Shown: positions 54,063-63,645, counted from the first letter of the stretch. The stretch is 64,000 bases of DNA from Symploca sp. SIO1C2 (GCA_010672925.1 JAAHFP010000008.1:42330-106329), one strand, 5' to 3'. Notes: generated from the letters alone by a model not told the origin. Translations and numbers: made by a program.

Positions 54063-54606
54063 TTAATTTTTTCAGGATCTGGGTTTAAAGTTGCCAAGAG
54101 TTTAATTGCCAAAAGAGGTATGAAGGTTATACGCATGATAGTCTGAGCAAAGGGTAGATTGAAGTGTAGAAAATACCCCAAAAAATGACCAAATACAGGG
54201 GGTCAACTTTTCCCTGAACCAAAAAAATTCTGCTATGGGTATGACTATGTTAGACAACAGCTTAGCGAAACATGGTTGAAAATGCACCAAAACTTCATAC
54301 TTTTTTCATCAACTATTGGCTACCTCGATTATCTGTTGACTTTTGTGAACCTCTCTTCAAAGTTCCCAAGTTATCCACCCAGCTTAACAGCTTATTCTGA
54401 CGATGTCTGTAATGTGCCTGGTTATAACTCAGACAGTAGCTCAATCTACTCGAATCAGTCGATAAACGGACATTTGCACCTACATCCAGAATGTCTATTG
54501 TGACAGCTTGTCTATTACAGAGCTTTATATTCTAATTCTTATCCACTCAGGGCAATTCCGGTTATTTTTGTAAATTTTTGAAAACGATTGCAAATACTGT
54601 TGTCAA
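54063..54606. other. intergenic region, nothing recognised
   Basis: 540 bp between two minus-strand genes. Short ORFs on both strands have no protein-like features; I see no repeats beyond AT-rich stretches. Confidence 0.6.
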
Positions 54607-56328
54607 TTATTTAAACCGACCGGAGGTAAGAATACTAAAGATTAACCACAATCCTAATAAACTTGCGGCAATAAACAAAGCATCGCTCAGCCAATGGACT
54701 TGGGCTGTGGGTTCTCCTGCGGAAAGAATAGCTGCCCCAATAATCAAAGCACCTAACACCGTACTAAAAGAGCGACGGTTGGCAGCATCGTTAATACTAC
54801 GTCGTAGAGCATCTAGTCCCCGTACCTTAATATTCAGCTGTAAAGTTTCGTTGCTGAGTCGATTGAGCAAAAAAGCAAACTGGCGGGGTGACTCTAGAGA
54901 GAGGTTTCTAAATTCCACAGCGGTTCTGAGCACATCTTGCCGTGGATTCGAGCCAAATAACTGTTCCTGGAAGACATCACTCATCAGAGGTCTCACTTCT
55001 TCCAATACGTTCACTGTAGGGTAAAATTGTCTGCCGACTCCCTCTAAGTTGGCTAGAGATTTGGCAAATAGACCGATATTACCAGGCCAACACAAGTGAT
55101 TTCTACGGGCTGCCTGCAATACTTCATACAATGCCTGACTGGTATTCAGTTGAGAGAGACTCAAATTGTAATAGCGTCGCAGTAGTTGTCTATAGTCAGC
55201 TTCCAAGTGAGCTAAATCTACTGGCTGAGTTGGTTCTGCTAACTGTAGTGTTAACTGGGTACACCGTTGAGCATCTACACTAACAATTGCTAGTAGCAAC
55301 TCTGTTAAAGCTGAGCGCATACGTGGGTCTAAAAAACCCATCATGCCACAGTCAAGGATCGCAACACGACCATCCCTGAGATAGAATAAGTTACCAGGAT
55401 GGGGGTCAGCGTGGAAAAGACCATCACTGAGGTACTGCTGAAAGAAAGCTCGAAAGACTACAGTGGTAATTGCTTGGCGTTCAGTATTGGCACTACCACC
55501 GTACTCCGTACCTTGGATACTGGCGGATAGTAGAGGTAAACCATCAAGCCACTCTAGGGCTAGTAATTTTTTGGTGGTCAATTTTTGCTCAATTTTGGGT
55601 ATGACTAAGCGCTTGGGGTCAAACCACTGACTCTTACCCAAGTTATCTCTAAATTGCTCAGTGTAACTAGCTTCTTGGGTAAAGTCTAACTCAGCATACA
55701 AAGCACTGCTAAATTCCTCCGCTAAACCAAGAACATCGTAGGATTTGCCAACATCAGTACCTGCTACTAGCTTAGCTACCTTTTTAATTAGGGCAACATC
55801 TCGCTCAACGAGGTTCTCGATTCCAGGACGTTGGACTTTGAGGGCTATTTCACGACCATCCGGTAAAGTGGCTTTATGGACTTGAGCCATAGAACCAGCT
55901 GCCACTGGTTCAGGACTAATATAGGTAAAAATTTCTTCTATTGGTTGCCGTAACTCTTGGCGGATGACCACTTCCACTTCAGACCAACGAACAGGAGGTA
56001 CATTGGTTTGTAGGGAACTCAAAGCTTCAATATAGGGAGGTGGCAGGATATCTGGGCGGGTACTCAACAGTTGCCCCAGCTTAACGTAGACTGGCCCTAA
56101 GTCCGTGAGGACATTACGCAAAACTGCTGGAGGCGGCAACTCTGGCTCATCGGTTTTACTACCACTGAGTAAGCGGCGCATGTAATCCCAGCCATGACTG
56201 AGGACTATTTCAATAATTTGTGCTTCACGGGAGCCAATTGGTGCTTTAATCAGTCCTTTACCAAAGCCAGATTTTCCTGAGTCCGGCACAATGCCTCCTA
56301 AATCAATCTTAGATTTCCTTACATTCAA
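54607..56328 (-). CDS. ABC1/AarF/UbiB family atypical kinase
   Basis: A 573-aa protein of the UbiB/ABC1K family. Hallmarks: KxGQ motif GPVYVKLGQLLSTRPDIL near residue 75, the Ala-rich nucleotide loop PVAAGSMAQVHKA near 145, ALKVQRPG with the Lys, and DPHPGNLF with ILDCGMMGFL (catalytic Asn and Asp). Two TM helices close the protein (LGALIIGAAILSAGEPTAQ and LFIAASLLGLWLIFSIL). In cyanobacteria and plastids these kinases support prenylquinone metabolism and stress responses. It lies 45 bp behind mscS and is probably co-transcribed. Confidence 0.93.
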   Translation of the reverse strand: MNVRKSKIDLGGIVPDSGKSGFGKGLIKAPIGSREAQIIEIVLSHGWDYMRRLLSGSKTDEPELPPPAVLRNVLTDLGPVYVKLGQLLSTRPDILPPPYIEALSSLQTNVPPVRWSEVEVVIRQELRQPIEEIFTYISPEPVAAGSMAQVHKATLPDGREIALKVQRPGIENLVERDVALIKKVAKLVAGTDVGKSYDVLGLAEEFSSALYAELDFTQEASYTEQFRDNLGKSQWFDPKRLVIPKIEQKLTTKKLLALEWLDGLPLLSASIQGTEYGGSANTERQAITTVVFRAFFQQYLSDGLFHADPHPGNLFYLRDGRVAILDCGMMGFLDPRMRSALTELLLAIVSVDAQRCTQLTLQLAEPTQPVDLAHLEADYRQLLRRYYNLSLSQLNTSQALYEVLQAARRNHLCWPGNIGLFAKSLANLEGVGRQFYPTVNVLEEVRPLMSDVFQEQLFGSNPRQDVLRTAVEFRNLSLESPRQFAFLLNRLSNETLQLNIKVRGLDALRRSINDAANRRSFSTVLGALIIGAAILSAGEPTAQVHWLSDALFIAASLLGLWLIFSILTSGRFK

Positions 56329-56373
56329 TCAAGCCAGGTTTTAAACTTATTGTAATTATCCATTATTAATTAA

Positions 56374-57264
56374 TTAAGGTTTATCCTCCTCAGTACCAGA
56401 AATAGGAAAGTAATCATTAAACTTTTGCTGGTCGTAGTAGTAAAGTGTGCGAATTGGGTAAGGAATACTGATATTGGCTTGATCAAAAGCTTTTTTGATG
56501 GCAACAATTGCTTTAGTCTGAATGCGCTGCACTTCCTCCTGTTGGGGTAATGTCCAGTAGCGCACAACAAAATCAATGGAGCTATCACCAAAACTTACTA
56601 AGTCTATTTCTGGGGGAGGATTATCCAAAACTCCATCCACATCACTGATAATTTGCTGCAAAAGTTCGGAAGTCTCAGGAAGAGGAGTATTGTAATCTAC
56701 ACCTACCCCTAAATCAGTACGTCGGCTGCTAAACGCTGTCCTTACTTGCACTGCGCTGGTAAACACCGTTGAGTTGGGTAAGAGTACTTGCTCTCCAGTG
56801 TAGGTGCGAATTTGTGTAGTGCGAATGTCAATATGCTCAACAGTACCTTCATAATCCCCAATAATTACTTGATCACTGATCCGAAACGGCTCTTGTAACA
56901 ACAGTAAGATCCCTGCCAGAAAATTTTTGAATATGTCTTGGAAAGCAAAACCAATCGCCACAGAACTGAGTCCCAAAGTAGCAATAATATCTCCCAACTG
57001 CAAACCAGGAAAGGCAATTACTGCTGCCATTAAAGAGCCTACTACCCAGGCAGCTACATAACTGGTTTTTGCGAGTAATAACTGTAGGGATTTACTATGA
57101 ATGGTCTTTTTACCAACTTTAGTCGCTACTTCCTGAGCAAATTGAGCGAAGAAGCGAGTCAGCATGATGATAATCAAGGCTGTGATAATTGCTGGTAAAA
57201 TGATGATGCTACTAGCAACTAGTTCTCGCAAGCTTTCGTAAATTGTTTCGAGCAGTTGACTCAT
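56374..57264 (-). CDS. MscS-type mechanosensitive ion channel
   Basis: A 296-aa protein with three TM helices: LVASSIIILPAIITALIIIM, SYVAAWVVGSLMAAVIAFPG and the pore helix DIIATLGLSSVAIGFAFQDI followed by FKNFLAGILLL. The beta domain follows (FRISDQVIIGDYEGTVEHID, IRTYTGEQVLLPNS). MscS channels release solutes on hypo-osmotic shock. The size is that of the E. coli MscS. The C-terminus (YYDQQKFNDYFPISG) is a bit longer. Confidence 0.94.
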   Translation of the reverse strand: MSQLLETIYESLRELVASSIIILPAIITALIIIMLTRFFAQFAQEVATKVGKKTIHSKSLQLLLAKTSYVAAWVVGSLMAAVIAFPGLQLGDIIATLGLSSVAIGFAFQDIFKNFLAGILLLLQEPFRISDQVIIGDYEGTVEHIDIRTTQIRTYTGEQVLLPNSTVFTSAVQVRTAFSSRRTDLGVGVDYNTPLPETSELLQQIISDVDGVLDNPPPEIDLVSFGDSSIDFVVRYWTLPQQEEVQRIQTKAIVAIKKAFDQANISIPYPIRTLYYYDQQKFNDYFPISGTEEDKP

Positions 57265-57372
57265 GGGGTATATTAGCCTAATGTCTTTACGGGTAATGAT
57301 ATCAGTAGACTATAGACTCTTTGTCGAGCTTTCAATTTGTCACTTCGTCAGGACAGAATCACAATATATGGT

Positions 57373-57520
57373 AGGGGCGGGTTAACCTAAAATCTTTCGG
57401 TTCAACCAGCCAATGACCATTACCCGCCCCGGTGGGAAAATCGGTGTCTGAGCAGCCGGGGCGGGTTTAGCTAAATTATCGCTCTTATTTCCCAGTTTCG
57501 CGCGAACCCGCCCCTACATA
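57373..57520. repeat. GTAGGGGCGGGTT/AACCCGCCCCTAC palindromic repeats
   Basis: GTAGGGGCGGGTTAACC and GAACCCGCCCCTACAT are outer inverted arms; inside lie CCCGCCCCGG and CCGGGGCGGG arms. Related pieces occur near 50780, 51063-51110, 51250 and 57750. Apart from these the 640 bp 57265-57906 contain nothing recognisable. Confidence 0.75.
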
Positions 57521-57906
57521 TTTACTTTGGTTTTTTTACCCAATGTTAAGCAATATTTAGCCAGCAGCGTTGCATTGTCGCTTAACGCACCTTCACCCAA
57601 GCTACATGAGAAAGCGATCGCCTACGACACTAGCGAAGCTGATTTTTAACTGAGGCAGTGATAGCAAATTCGGACAATTGCCCATATAAACGGTTCTTCA
57701 AGCAAAATCCTTCTCCCTCACCTTACCATCTATAATTGAAATTGCTGTAGGGGCGGGTTTAGGGTCACCGTTAACCCATTTGCCAAAAATTTTAGTACAA
57801 AACCCGCCCAAGCGATAACCTGGGGATAGTGTTTGGCTGTTTAGGTAGGTTGGGTGTAAGGAAGTTAAACGCAACCTACGATTTTAGCTTTGTCTAGCCA
57901 CTACCA

Positions 57907-58164
57907 CTACGATTTATCTTTAATACACTCAACCTTGCAAGTCTTAAAATCCGCCCTACTTGGGTTACGCACAATTTTGGTAAAGCCAGATACTGCACCA
58001 TTATTTTCCTGAAAGATGTATTCTTCAAGGACGGGAAACTGATTGTCAGAGACAGACTCTGTAGCTGTATATAAACTGCAATCCAAGCGTGGACCTATCT
58101 CCTCTTCATGGAAACCATCGTCACCTTCAATTTCAACTTTGTAAAATTGGTTCTTCAGGAGATA
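57907..58164 (-). pseudogene. remnant of an unknown small gene
   Basis: An 85-codon frame without start codon reads YLLKNQFYKVEIEGDDGFHE, LDCSLYTATESV and FPVLEEYIFQENNGAVSGFT with an ordered end KTCKVECIKDKS. The same frame has protein-like sequence ahead of the preceding TAA (LSGLTEADSLP), so it is probably broken by at least one nonsense change. The family is not recognised. Confidence 0.4.
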
Positions 58165-58270
58165 TTATGGTAAACTATCAGCTTCTGTTAGCCCAGACAA
58201 CTATCATGTATAGGTTTTAGGCTTTTATAATTCGCTTTTTTTTTAAATCAGAGCTAAATAGCTAAAATTA

Positions 58271-58420
58271 TTATGCAGCAGTATTTAATGATTGTATTTG
58301 TAACAATTTAGCATAATAAGTCCGGAAGAACCGAAAACCTTCGGGATGCCAGATAGGACTTTCGGTAAACTTAAATCCTCCTGCTACCTTTTTCACTTGG
58401 CTATCGGGAGCGATGATTTC
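58271..58420 (-). pseudogene. SMP-30/gluconolactonase N-terminal remnant, in frame behind galM
   Basis: Directly after the galM stop (TGA 58423-58421) the same frame goes on for 49 codons: EIIAPDSQVKKVAGGFKFTE then SPIWHPEGFRFF. SMP-30/gluconolactonase proteins have an N-terminus like KLAGGFxFTEGPxWHPDGxLLFSD. After FRFF the similarity stops. A truncated gene that once followed galM. Confidence 0.6.
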
Positions 58421-59632
58421 TCACAGATTAGCTTGTTTGGTAGAGAATTTGTGTACCATTATATGTCGGTAAGTCTGACCGGGACGCAAGATCACCGAAG
58501 GAAAATTAGGCTGGTTAACTGAATCGGGGAAATATTGTGTTTCTAGACACAAGCCTTGATGAGTTCGATAAACCACATCTCCTTTCCCTGGGATTTCCCC
58601 TTTACCAAAATTGCCTGAATAAAACTGCATTCCTGGCTGATTCGTATACAGTTCCATTTGTCTGCCAGACTGGGGTTCGTACACCGTAGCTGCTAGTTCC
58701 AGTTTGTCCGATTCCCCGTTCAAAACATAGTTAAGATCGTAGCCTCCTCGATAGTCTTGCTTCAAAGTATCTTTCAGTTGCTTTATTCCCTCCTCAATCA
58801 ATTGAGGCTGGGTAAAGTCGTAGGGGGTATCTTTTACCGATTGAATCTCTCCTGTAGGTATAAGTTGTTCATCGGTAAGGGTATAACTATCTGCATTGAT
58901 GGTTAAATATTGTTCTAAGACATTTCCAGTACCATGACCAGCTAAGTTCCAATAGGAGTGGTTTACCAGATTAATCGGGGTAGACTTATCAGTAGTAGCC
59001 GTCATTTCCAGCTTCAACTCGTTGTTGTCAGTCAGGGTGTAAATGACTGTCACTGCTAAATTACCAGGATAACCTTCTTCCCCATCCCCACTAAGATAGG
59101 TAAGTTTTAATCCTGCTCCATCAGCGCTGTTAATCGGTTCCGCTTGCCAAACTACTTTGTCAAAACCCCGATTACCACCGTGGATATGATGGGAACCAGC
59201 ATTAGCCACTAGACTATACTGTTGACCATCTAGGGTAAACTGAGCATCTTTAATCCTGTTAGCGACGCGACCAACAACTGCACCGAAGTAGTAATTATTA
59301 GCGGTAAAGTAATCTTCTGGATTGTCAAATCCCAGCACTACATCCTCTAGGTTACCCCTGTTGTCAGGCAAGTGTAATTCAGTAAGTATCGCACCGTAGT
59401 TACTAATTTTGGCAATTAAACCATTGCTATTGGTTAAAGTATAGAGATAAACTTGTTGACCTTCTTCCGTTTGACCGAATTCCATTTTGGTGACACTGTT
59501 GTTTGCTTTAGTCTGAGCGTTATTTTGCGTGGCGTAGGGTTGCTCCGAGTTAAATCCCTTGTAGGAATATGCTTTTACTACCAGTAAACTGACTCCGAGC
59601 ACTGTAAAAACTGTGAGTAATTTTTTTAACAT
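58421..59632 (-). CDS. galM: aldose 1-epimerase (galactose mutarotase), exported form
   Basis: A 403-aa protein with an N-terminal signal/anchor (MLKKLLTVFTVLGVSLLVVK) and a spacer, then the complete mutarotase: GAILTELHLPDNRG, FGAVVGRVANRI, NAGSHHIHGGNRGFDKVVW, the catalytic His region LVNHSYWNLAGHG and the catalytic Glu in GLCLETQYFPDS. It interconverts alpha and beta anomers of hexoses; here probably in the periplasm. It lies 48 bp behind the HAD gene and shares its direction; an SMP-30 remnant follows. Confidence 0.94.
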   Translation of the reverse strand: MLKKLLTVFTVLGVSLLVVKAYSYKGFNSEQPYATQNNAQTKANNSVTKMEFGQTEEGQQVYLYTLTNSNGLIAKISNYGAILTELHLPDNRGNLEDVVLGFDNPEDYFTANNYYFGAVVGRVANRIKDAQFTLDGQQYSLVANAGSHHIHGGNRGFDKVVWQAEPINSADGAGLKLTYLSGDGEEGYPGNLAVTVIYTLTDNNELKLEMTATTDKSTPINLVNHSYWNLAGHGTGNVLEQYLTINADSYTLTDEQLIPTGEIQSVKDTPYDFTQPQLIEEGIKQLKDTLKQDYRGGYDLNYVLNGESDKLELAATVYEPQSGRQMELYTNQPGMQFYSGNFGKGEIPGKGDVVYRTHQGLCLETQYFPDSVNQPNFPSVILRPGQTYRHIMVHKFSTKQANL

Positions 59633-59680
59633 CTAACAAGGGAAAATTTTTGTGCCTTCGGTACATTATATGCTAATTAT

Positions 59681-60151
59681 TTAGAGCTCTGACTTCACCG
59701 CTGACAAGTATCGCTCTAAAGCTGACGCTGCCCATACATCAAAACCAATATCAGCGTCAGTCACAACAATTTGGATATGAGGCGGATAATGTTCTGGAAT
59801 ATCATCAATTGCTACCCAGGGATCCGCTGATGCATTGTTGAGTCGTAAGAATTCTAAAACCTCTTGATAGCGGAGGTATGGAAATTGATGGATGACCTTG
59901 GGGTTCAAAAAAGGAGTAAATCCCACAACTCGCTGAGCAATGCTTGGTGAAAACAAGCGGCGAACTACTTCAAAGGGAAAAATCTCTCTCCAGGAAGATG
60001 AAATAACAACCAAAGCTTTTGGGTGTCGCTGCAAAACATCTTCAAAAGCCTGCAAACAAAGGGGCTCGAACCTCAAAAGTTCTTCTTTGTTAGCTGGGAT
60101 TTCCAACTTTTCAGGAACAAGAACACCATCAATATCGAGAAATATCCACAT
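59681..60151 (-). CDS. HAD-fold hydrolase of the RNA-repair-associated type
   Basis: A 156-aa compact HAD protein without a cap domain: motif I MWIFLDIDGVLVPE, motif II in LVVISSSWRE, and motif IV in WVAIDDIPEHYP. The spacing fits the HAD family that occurs in 'Swiss army knife' RNA repair proteins and as stand-alone proteins in cyanobacteria (family from memory). It is a possible phosphatase or 5'/3' phosphate remover. It starts a transcript with galM. Confidence 0.82.
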   Translation of the reverse strand: MWIFLDIDGVLVPEKLEIPANKEELLRFEPLCLQAFEDVLQRHPKALVVISSSWREIFPFEVVRRLFSPSIAQRVVGFTPFLNPKVIHQFPYLRYQEVLEFLRLNNASADPWVAIDDIPEHYPPHIQIVVTDADIGFDVWAASALERYLSAVKSEL

Positions 60152-60431
60152 TTTAGGACAAGCAGCTTAACTGTGATTGAACGGGTGAGTGCAATAATAT
60201 TCTAGTTCACCAAAAATGGAGAAAGTGAAGGCGGGCTTTGAGGAAAGGCTGTTCCCAATCAACCATAAGCGTTAATTGTACCAAACCCTCTGGCCTGATG
60301 TAGAGTGCTCAACCAGGGTAAAATATAACAATTATATACATCTCTATTTTCTTTTTAAAGGGAAACTTTGAGTTAAAAGTTGATAAAGTATACAGCGCGA
60401 TCGCAAATTTTAGAGGATAAACTTTACCAAA

Positions 60432-61994
60432 ATGAATCTCTACGGGAAACGTCCCCAAGCTTGGTTATTTTTATTGTTCACTATCCTCCTAGTTCTAGGA
60501 ATATTTTTTCGCTTTGTCAACCTTGAACAGAAAATTTATTGGCACGATGAAGTGGTAACCTCATTTAGAATTGCTGGTTACTATGGGCAAGAATTTCTCC
60601 AGGAAAGCTTCGATGGTAGTGTAGTGAGCGTCGCAGATTTACAGCAATATCAACAGCTTAATCCAGAAAAAAGTCTCCAGGATTTAATCAAGAGCTTAGC
60701 AACAGAAGACCCCCAACATCCACCTCTTTATTACATTATGGTCAGGTTTTGGGTGCAATTATGGGGAGATTCAGTAGCAGTAACGAGAAGCTTGTCCGCG
60801 ATTATTAGCTTACTGGTCTTTCCTTGCTTATATTGGTTGTGTCTAGAACTATTTGCAGCACCCTGGGTAGGATGGGTTGCGATCGCTTTAGGGACTATTT
60901 CCCCTTTTCATATTCTCTATGCTCAAGAAGCCAGGGAGTATAGTCTTTGGACAGTAACCACTTTACTTGCTAGCGCCGCTTTGCTCAGAGCCATGCGCCG
61001 CCAAACCTTAGCTAGTTGGGCGATATATACTGTTTCTTTATTACTGGGATTTTATACTTTCTTATTTTCTGTATTAGTGGCTATCGGCCACGGAATCTAT
61101 CTACTAGTCCTAGAAAAATTTTCCTGGACTAAGACGGTTAAGGCTTACTTGCTCGCATCAATTACCGCAGTTATTCTCTATTTACCTTGGATAGTAGTGG
61201 TGATTGCTAATTTGCAAATTCTCAAGATGACTACTAACTGGACTAACGAGCAATTACCTATAGGCTCTTTAATCATAGCATGGGCATCTAATTTGAGCAG
61301 CATGTTTATCGACTTAGGATTAGAAAGGTATTCTTTGCCTAGCTACTTAATTTACCTAACTATATTGGCTCTGGTTATCTATGCGGTTTATGTTCTCTGT
61401 CGTCAGACACCTCAACGAATATGGCTGTTGATTGTTACGTTAATTACGGTTACTCCCCTTGCCCTAATCTTGCCGGATTTAATTTCAGGAGGTCAACGTT
61501 CAGCATCTGCTCGATATTTCATTCCTTGTTATCTCGGTATTCAATTAGCCGTTGCTTACCTCTTCGCCAGTAAACTCAGAGAGAGTCAGCGAAAGAGAAT
61601 TTGGCATGGTATTGCAGCTGTAGTGCTAACTTGTGGAGTTATATCTTGTGCCATTAGTGCTCAAGCCCAGGTCTGGTGGAATAAGGTGGTTGGAGCAGGT
61701 AATCCCCAAATTGCTCAAGTAATTAATCAAACTTCTGAACCTTTGATTATTAGTAATGTTGATAGTACTAATCCCGCTAATCTGATTTCTCTTTCTTATT
61801 TACTAGACCCCCAAGTCAAGTTTCAGCTGGTGATTGACCCCAATATTCCTCAAATACCAGCTAAGTTTAGTAATATATTTTTGTTCCATCCTTCAGAAGG
61901 ATTACGAGTAGGCATTGAAAATCAATACAATGCCAAAACTGAACAGGTTGAGAACTTATCGTTGTTACAGGTTAAGGGAATAGGGAATAAGTAA
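60432..61994 (+). CDS. GT39/ArnT-type membrane glycosyltransferase
   Basis: A 520-aa protein with about 10-12 TM helices, beginning AWLFLLFTILLVLGIFFRFV, then the catalytic-loop motif IYWHDEVVTSFR (acidic pair after the first helix) and DPQHPPLYYIMVRFWVQLW, a pattern typical of PMT/ArnT and cyanobacterial family 39 transferases, which take a sugar from a polyprenyl phosphate. LYAQEAREYSLW in the loop after TM4 is also typical. The last 75 residues are soluble. It may act with the glycan cluster at 30-36 kb, but is not linked to it. Confidence 0.9.
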   Translation: MNLYGKRPQAWLFLLFTILLVLGIFFRFVNLEQKIYWHDEVVTSFRIAGYYGQEFLQESFDGSVVSVADLQQYQQLNPEKSLQDLIKSLATEDPQHPPLYYIMVRFWVQLWGDSVAVTRSLSAIISLLVFPCLYWLCLELFAAPWVGWVAIALGTISPFHILYAQEAREYSLWTVTTLLASAALLRAMRRQTLASWAIYTVSLLLGFYTFLFSVLVAIGHGIYLLVLEKFSWTKTVKAYLLASITAVILYLPWIVVVIANLQILKMTTNWTNEQLPIGSLIIAWASNLSSMFIDLGLERYSLPSYLIYLTILALVIYAVYVLCRQTPQRIWLLIVTLITVTPLALILPDLISGGQRSASARYFIPCYLGIQLAVAYLFASKLRESQRKRIWHGIAAVVLTCGVISCAISAQAQVWWNKVVGAGNPQIAQVINQTSEPLIISNVDSTNPANLISLSYLLDPQVKFQLVIDPNIPQIPAKFSNIFLFHPSEGLRVGIENQYNAKTEQVENLSLLQVKGIGNK

Positions 61995-62141
61995 TAAGCA
62001 GTAGTAGGACTTCAGTCCAAAAAGAAGCCAGAAACTAGTCATATCAAAGAATTTTGTCATCGCTTTTCATTTTGAGTTTCTCAAGAGTAACAAGGTATGA
62101 AGCATTTATCCTATCGGTTATAATGCTTATAAATTAAGGAT

Positions 62142-62259
62142 TTTAGGTAGTGCGATCGCGTAGCGTGTACGTAGCACAAACGTCTCGCTCGCTAGAGGGA
62201 TATGAAAAGCAAGCAAGATGCTCGCACTACGCGCACGTTATGCGATCGCACTACCTAAA
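62142..62259. mobile_element. MITE-like element with 18-bp HIP1-containing inverted ends
   Basis: TTTAGGTAGTGCGATCGC (62142-62159) and its perfect reverse complement (62242-62259) enclose 82 bp. The right arm overlaps the short ORF beginning at 62218. Repeats of this sort are found in cyanobacteria with HIP1 at their ends. Confidence 0.6.
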
Positions 62260-62337
62260 GCTGTTGCTAAACGCGCCAAACAAGAAATTGCTGAGGGTCA
62301 GGCTAGTGTACTAGACTATGACCAATTATTCTCTTAA
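62218..62337 (+). CDS. short ORF, possible antitoxin-like tail
   Basis: A 39-aa frame whose second half (LPKAVAKRAKQEIAEGQASV then LDYDQLFS) looks like the end of an antitoxin-type protein, while the first half is coded by the MITE-like element. Probably a gene cut by the element and now running from a chance ATG. It ends 61 bp before the PNP-EAD gene. Confidence 0.35.
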   Translation: MLALRARYAIALPKAVAKRAKQEIAEGQASVLDYDQLFS

Positions 62338-62398
62338 GAGACTTCAAAAGAGCAGAGAAACATTTTGAGCGAAAGAATCTTATCAGAGGCTGAAGGAT

Positions 62399-63439
62399 AT
62401 GCATCAAGACGACTCAGTTGATGTAGTAATTGTAACGGCACTTGAAAAAGAGCGCGATGCAGTTCTACGTTACCTTAATTCCCCACAAAGGGTAGAAACT
62501 AAAAATCGTGTAGTCTACAAGTCTTACCTTAAACATGAAAACTCTGAGAGCGGGTATCAAGTTGGAGTTCTGTGTCTAGGAGGCATGGGAAATGTTCTAG
62601 CTTCAAGTGCTGTGACGCAAGCAATCAATGACTGGAATCCCGCTGTGATCATCCTTACAGGAATTGCGGGAGGGGTGCAAGGTTCGGAGCGTGTGTTGGG
62701 AGACTTAATTGTTGCAGAGCAAATTGTTGGGTATGAGTTAGGAAAACTCACAGATGTAGGTACAGAGTCTCGCTTTGAAGCTCTACGATCAACTCATCTA
62801 CTGATAAAGAAAGCGCGTAATTTTCCAGATCAGAAGTGGGCATATGATCAGAGGATAATTTCTAGACCCGATGGCACAAGTAGACCGATTCCTAAAGTAC
62901 ACTTCGGTGTTGTGGTGTTTGGAGAAAAAGTGATTGCAGATACAATTACAATTCCAGAGTTACAACATGCTTGGACTCAGTTAATTGGTGTAGAAATGGA
63001 GAGTTTTGGAACTGCATTAGCGGTTTATCAATCAGACTCTGTTCCTGCAATGATTATGGTAAAGGGAATATGCGATTGGGCTGATCTCAATAAAAGTTAT
63101 GAGTGGCAAGAGTATGCTGCGGATGTTGCCGCAGCATACGTTGTCAATTTTCTCAGGTCAAATCCTATAAGATGTCGGGAAAGCAATCGAGTTCAACCTA
63201 GAGTAGCACCAAATTTTTCAGGAAAAACTAAAATTATGCTTTGTCGTCGGTTAAGCAAGGACTGGAAAGATCTGGCAGATTATTTTGATATTCCTGAATA
63301 CAAACGTGCTCGGTTTAGCCAAGGCTATGAATGTCAGGAGATTTGGGAATGGTTGCAGGATCGAAATCAGCTTCATCGTTTAAGGAAGGCATTAAAGTTT
63401 ATAGATCGTGAAGATTTGATTGAGTTGTTGGGAGACTAG
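62399..63439 (+). CDS. nucleoside phosphorylase-like effector with C-terminal EAD domain
   Basis: A 346-aa protein with two parts. Residues 1-255 form a PNP/MTA-SAH nucleosidase superfamily domain: VDVVIVTALEKERDAVLRYL, GGMGNVLASSAV, LTGIAGGVQGSERVLGDLIV (phosphate/ribose loop), GVEMESFGTALA (ribose-binding Met-Glu), and KGICDWADLNKSYEW with the catalytic Asp. Residues about 270-346 form a helical effector-associated domain (EAD): MLCRRLSKDWKDLADYFDIP, EIWEWLQDRNQLHRL, ALKFIDREDLIELL. EADs are death-fold-like adaptor domains known in conflict systems of multicellular bacteria, where they bring effectors to a partner with the same domain. A partner remnant follows at 63646. Confidence 0.88.
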   Translation: MHQDDSVDVVIVTALEKERDAVLRYLNSPQRVETKNRVVYKSYLKHENSESGYQVGVLCLGGMGNVLASSAVTQAINDWNPAVIILTGIAGGVQGSERVLGDLIVAEQIVGYELGKLTDVGTESRFEALRSTHLLIKKARNFPDQKWAYDQRIISRPDGTSRPIPKVHFGVVVFGEKVIADTITIPELQHAWTQLIGVEMESFGTALAVYQSDSVPAMIMVKGICDWADLNKSYEWQEYAADVAAAYVVNFLRSNPIRCRESNRVQPRVAPNFSGKTKIMLCRRLSKDWKDLADYFDIPEYKRARFSQGYECQEIWEWLQDRNQLHRLRKALKFIDREDLIELLGD

Positions 63440-63559
63440 GGCATGTCTTCAAAGTTTTCCGACAGATTTAGATCCCCCCCAGCCCCCCTTAATAAGGGGG
63501 GAGAATTCAATCAAAGTCTCCGGGTCACAAAAAGCGTTCGCAAAGCGTTCTCCGAAGGA

Positions 63560-63604
63560 GTAGCATCCTCTGGCTTCCCCCTTTCCAAGGGGGACGGGAG
63601 GGGG
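63560..63604 (+). repeat. dispersed repeat C, copy 2
   Basis: Matches 37620-37664. Ahead of it (63465-63505) lie CCCCCCAGCCCCCCTTAATA and GGGGGGAG palindromic units. Together they fill the 206-bp gap between the PNP-EAD gene and its broken neighbour. Confidence 0.85.
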
Positions 63605-63645
63605 ATCTCCGAGTTTTAAAACACGCCCTAGGGCGAGGAATGTAG

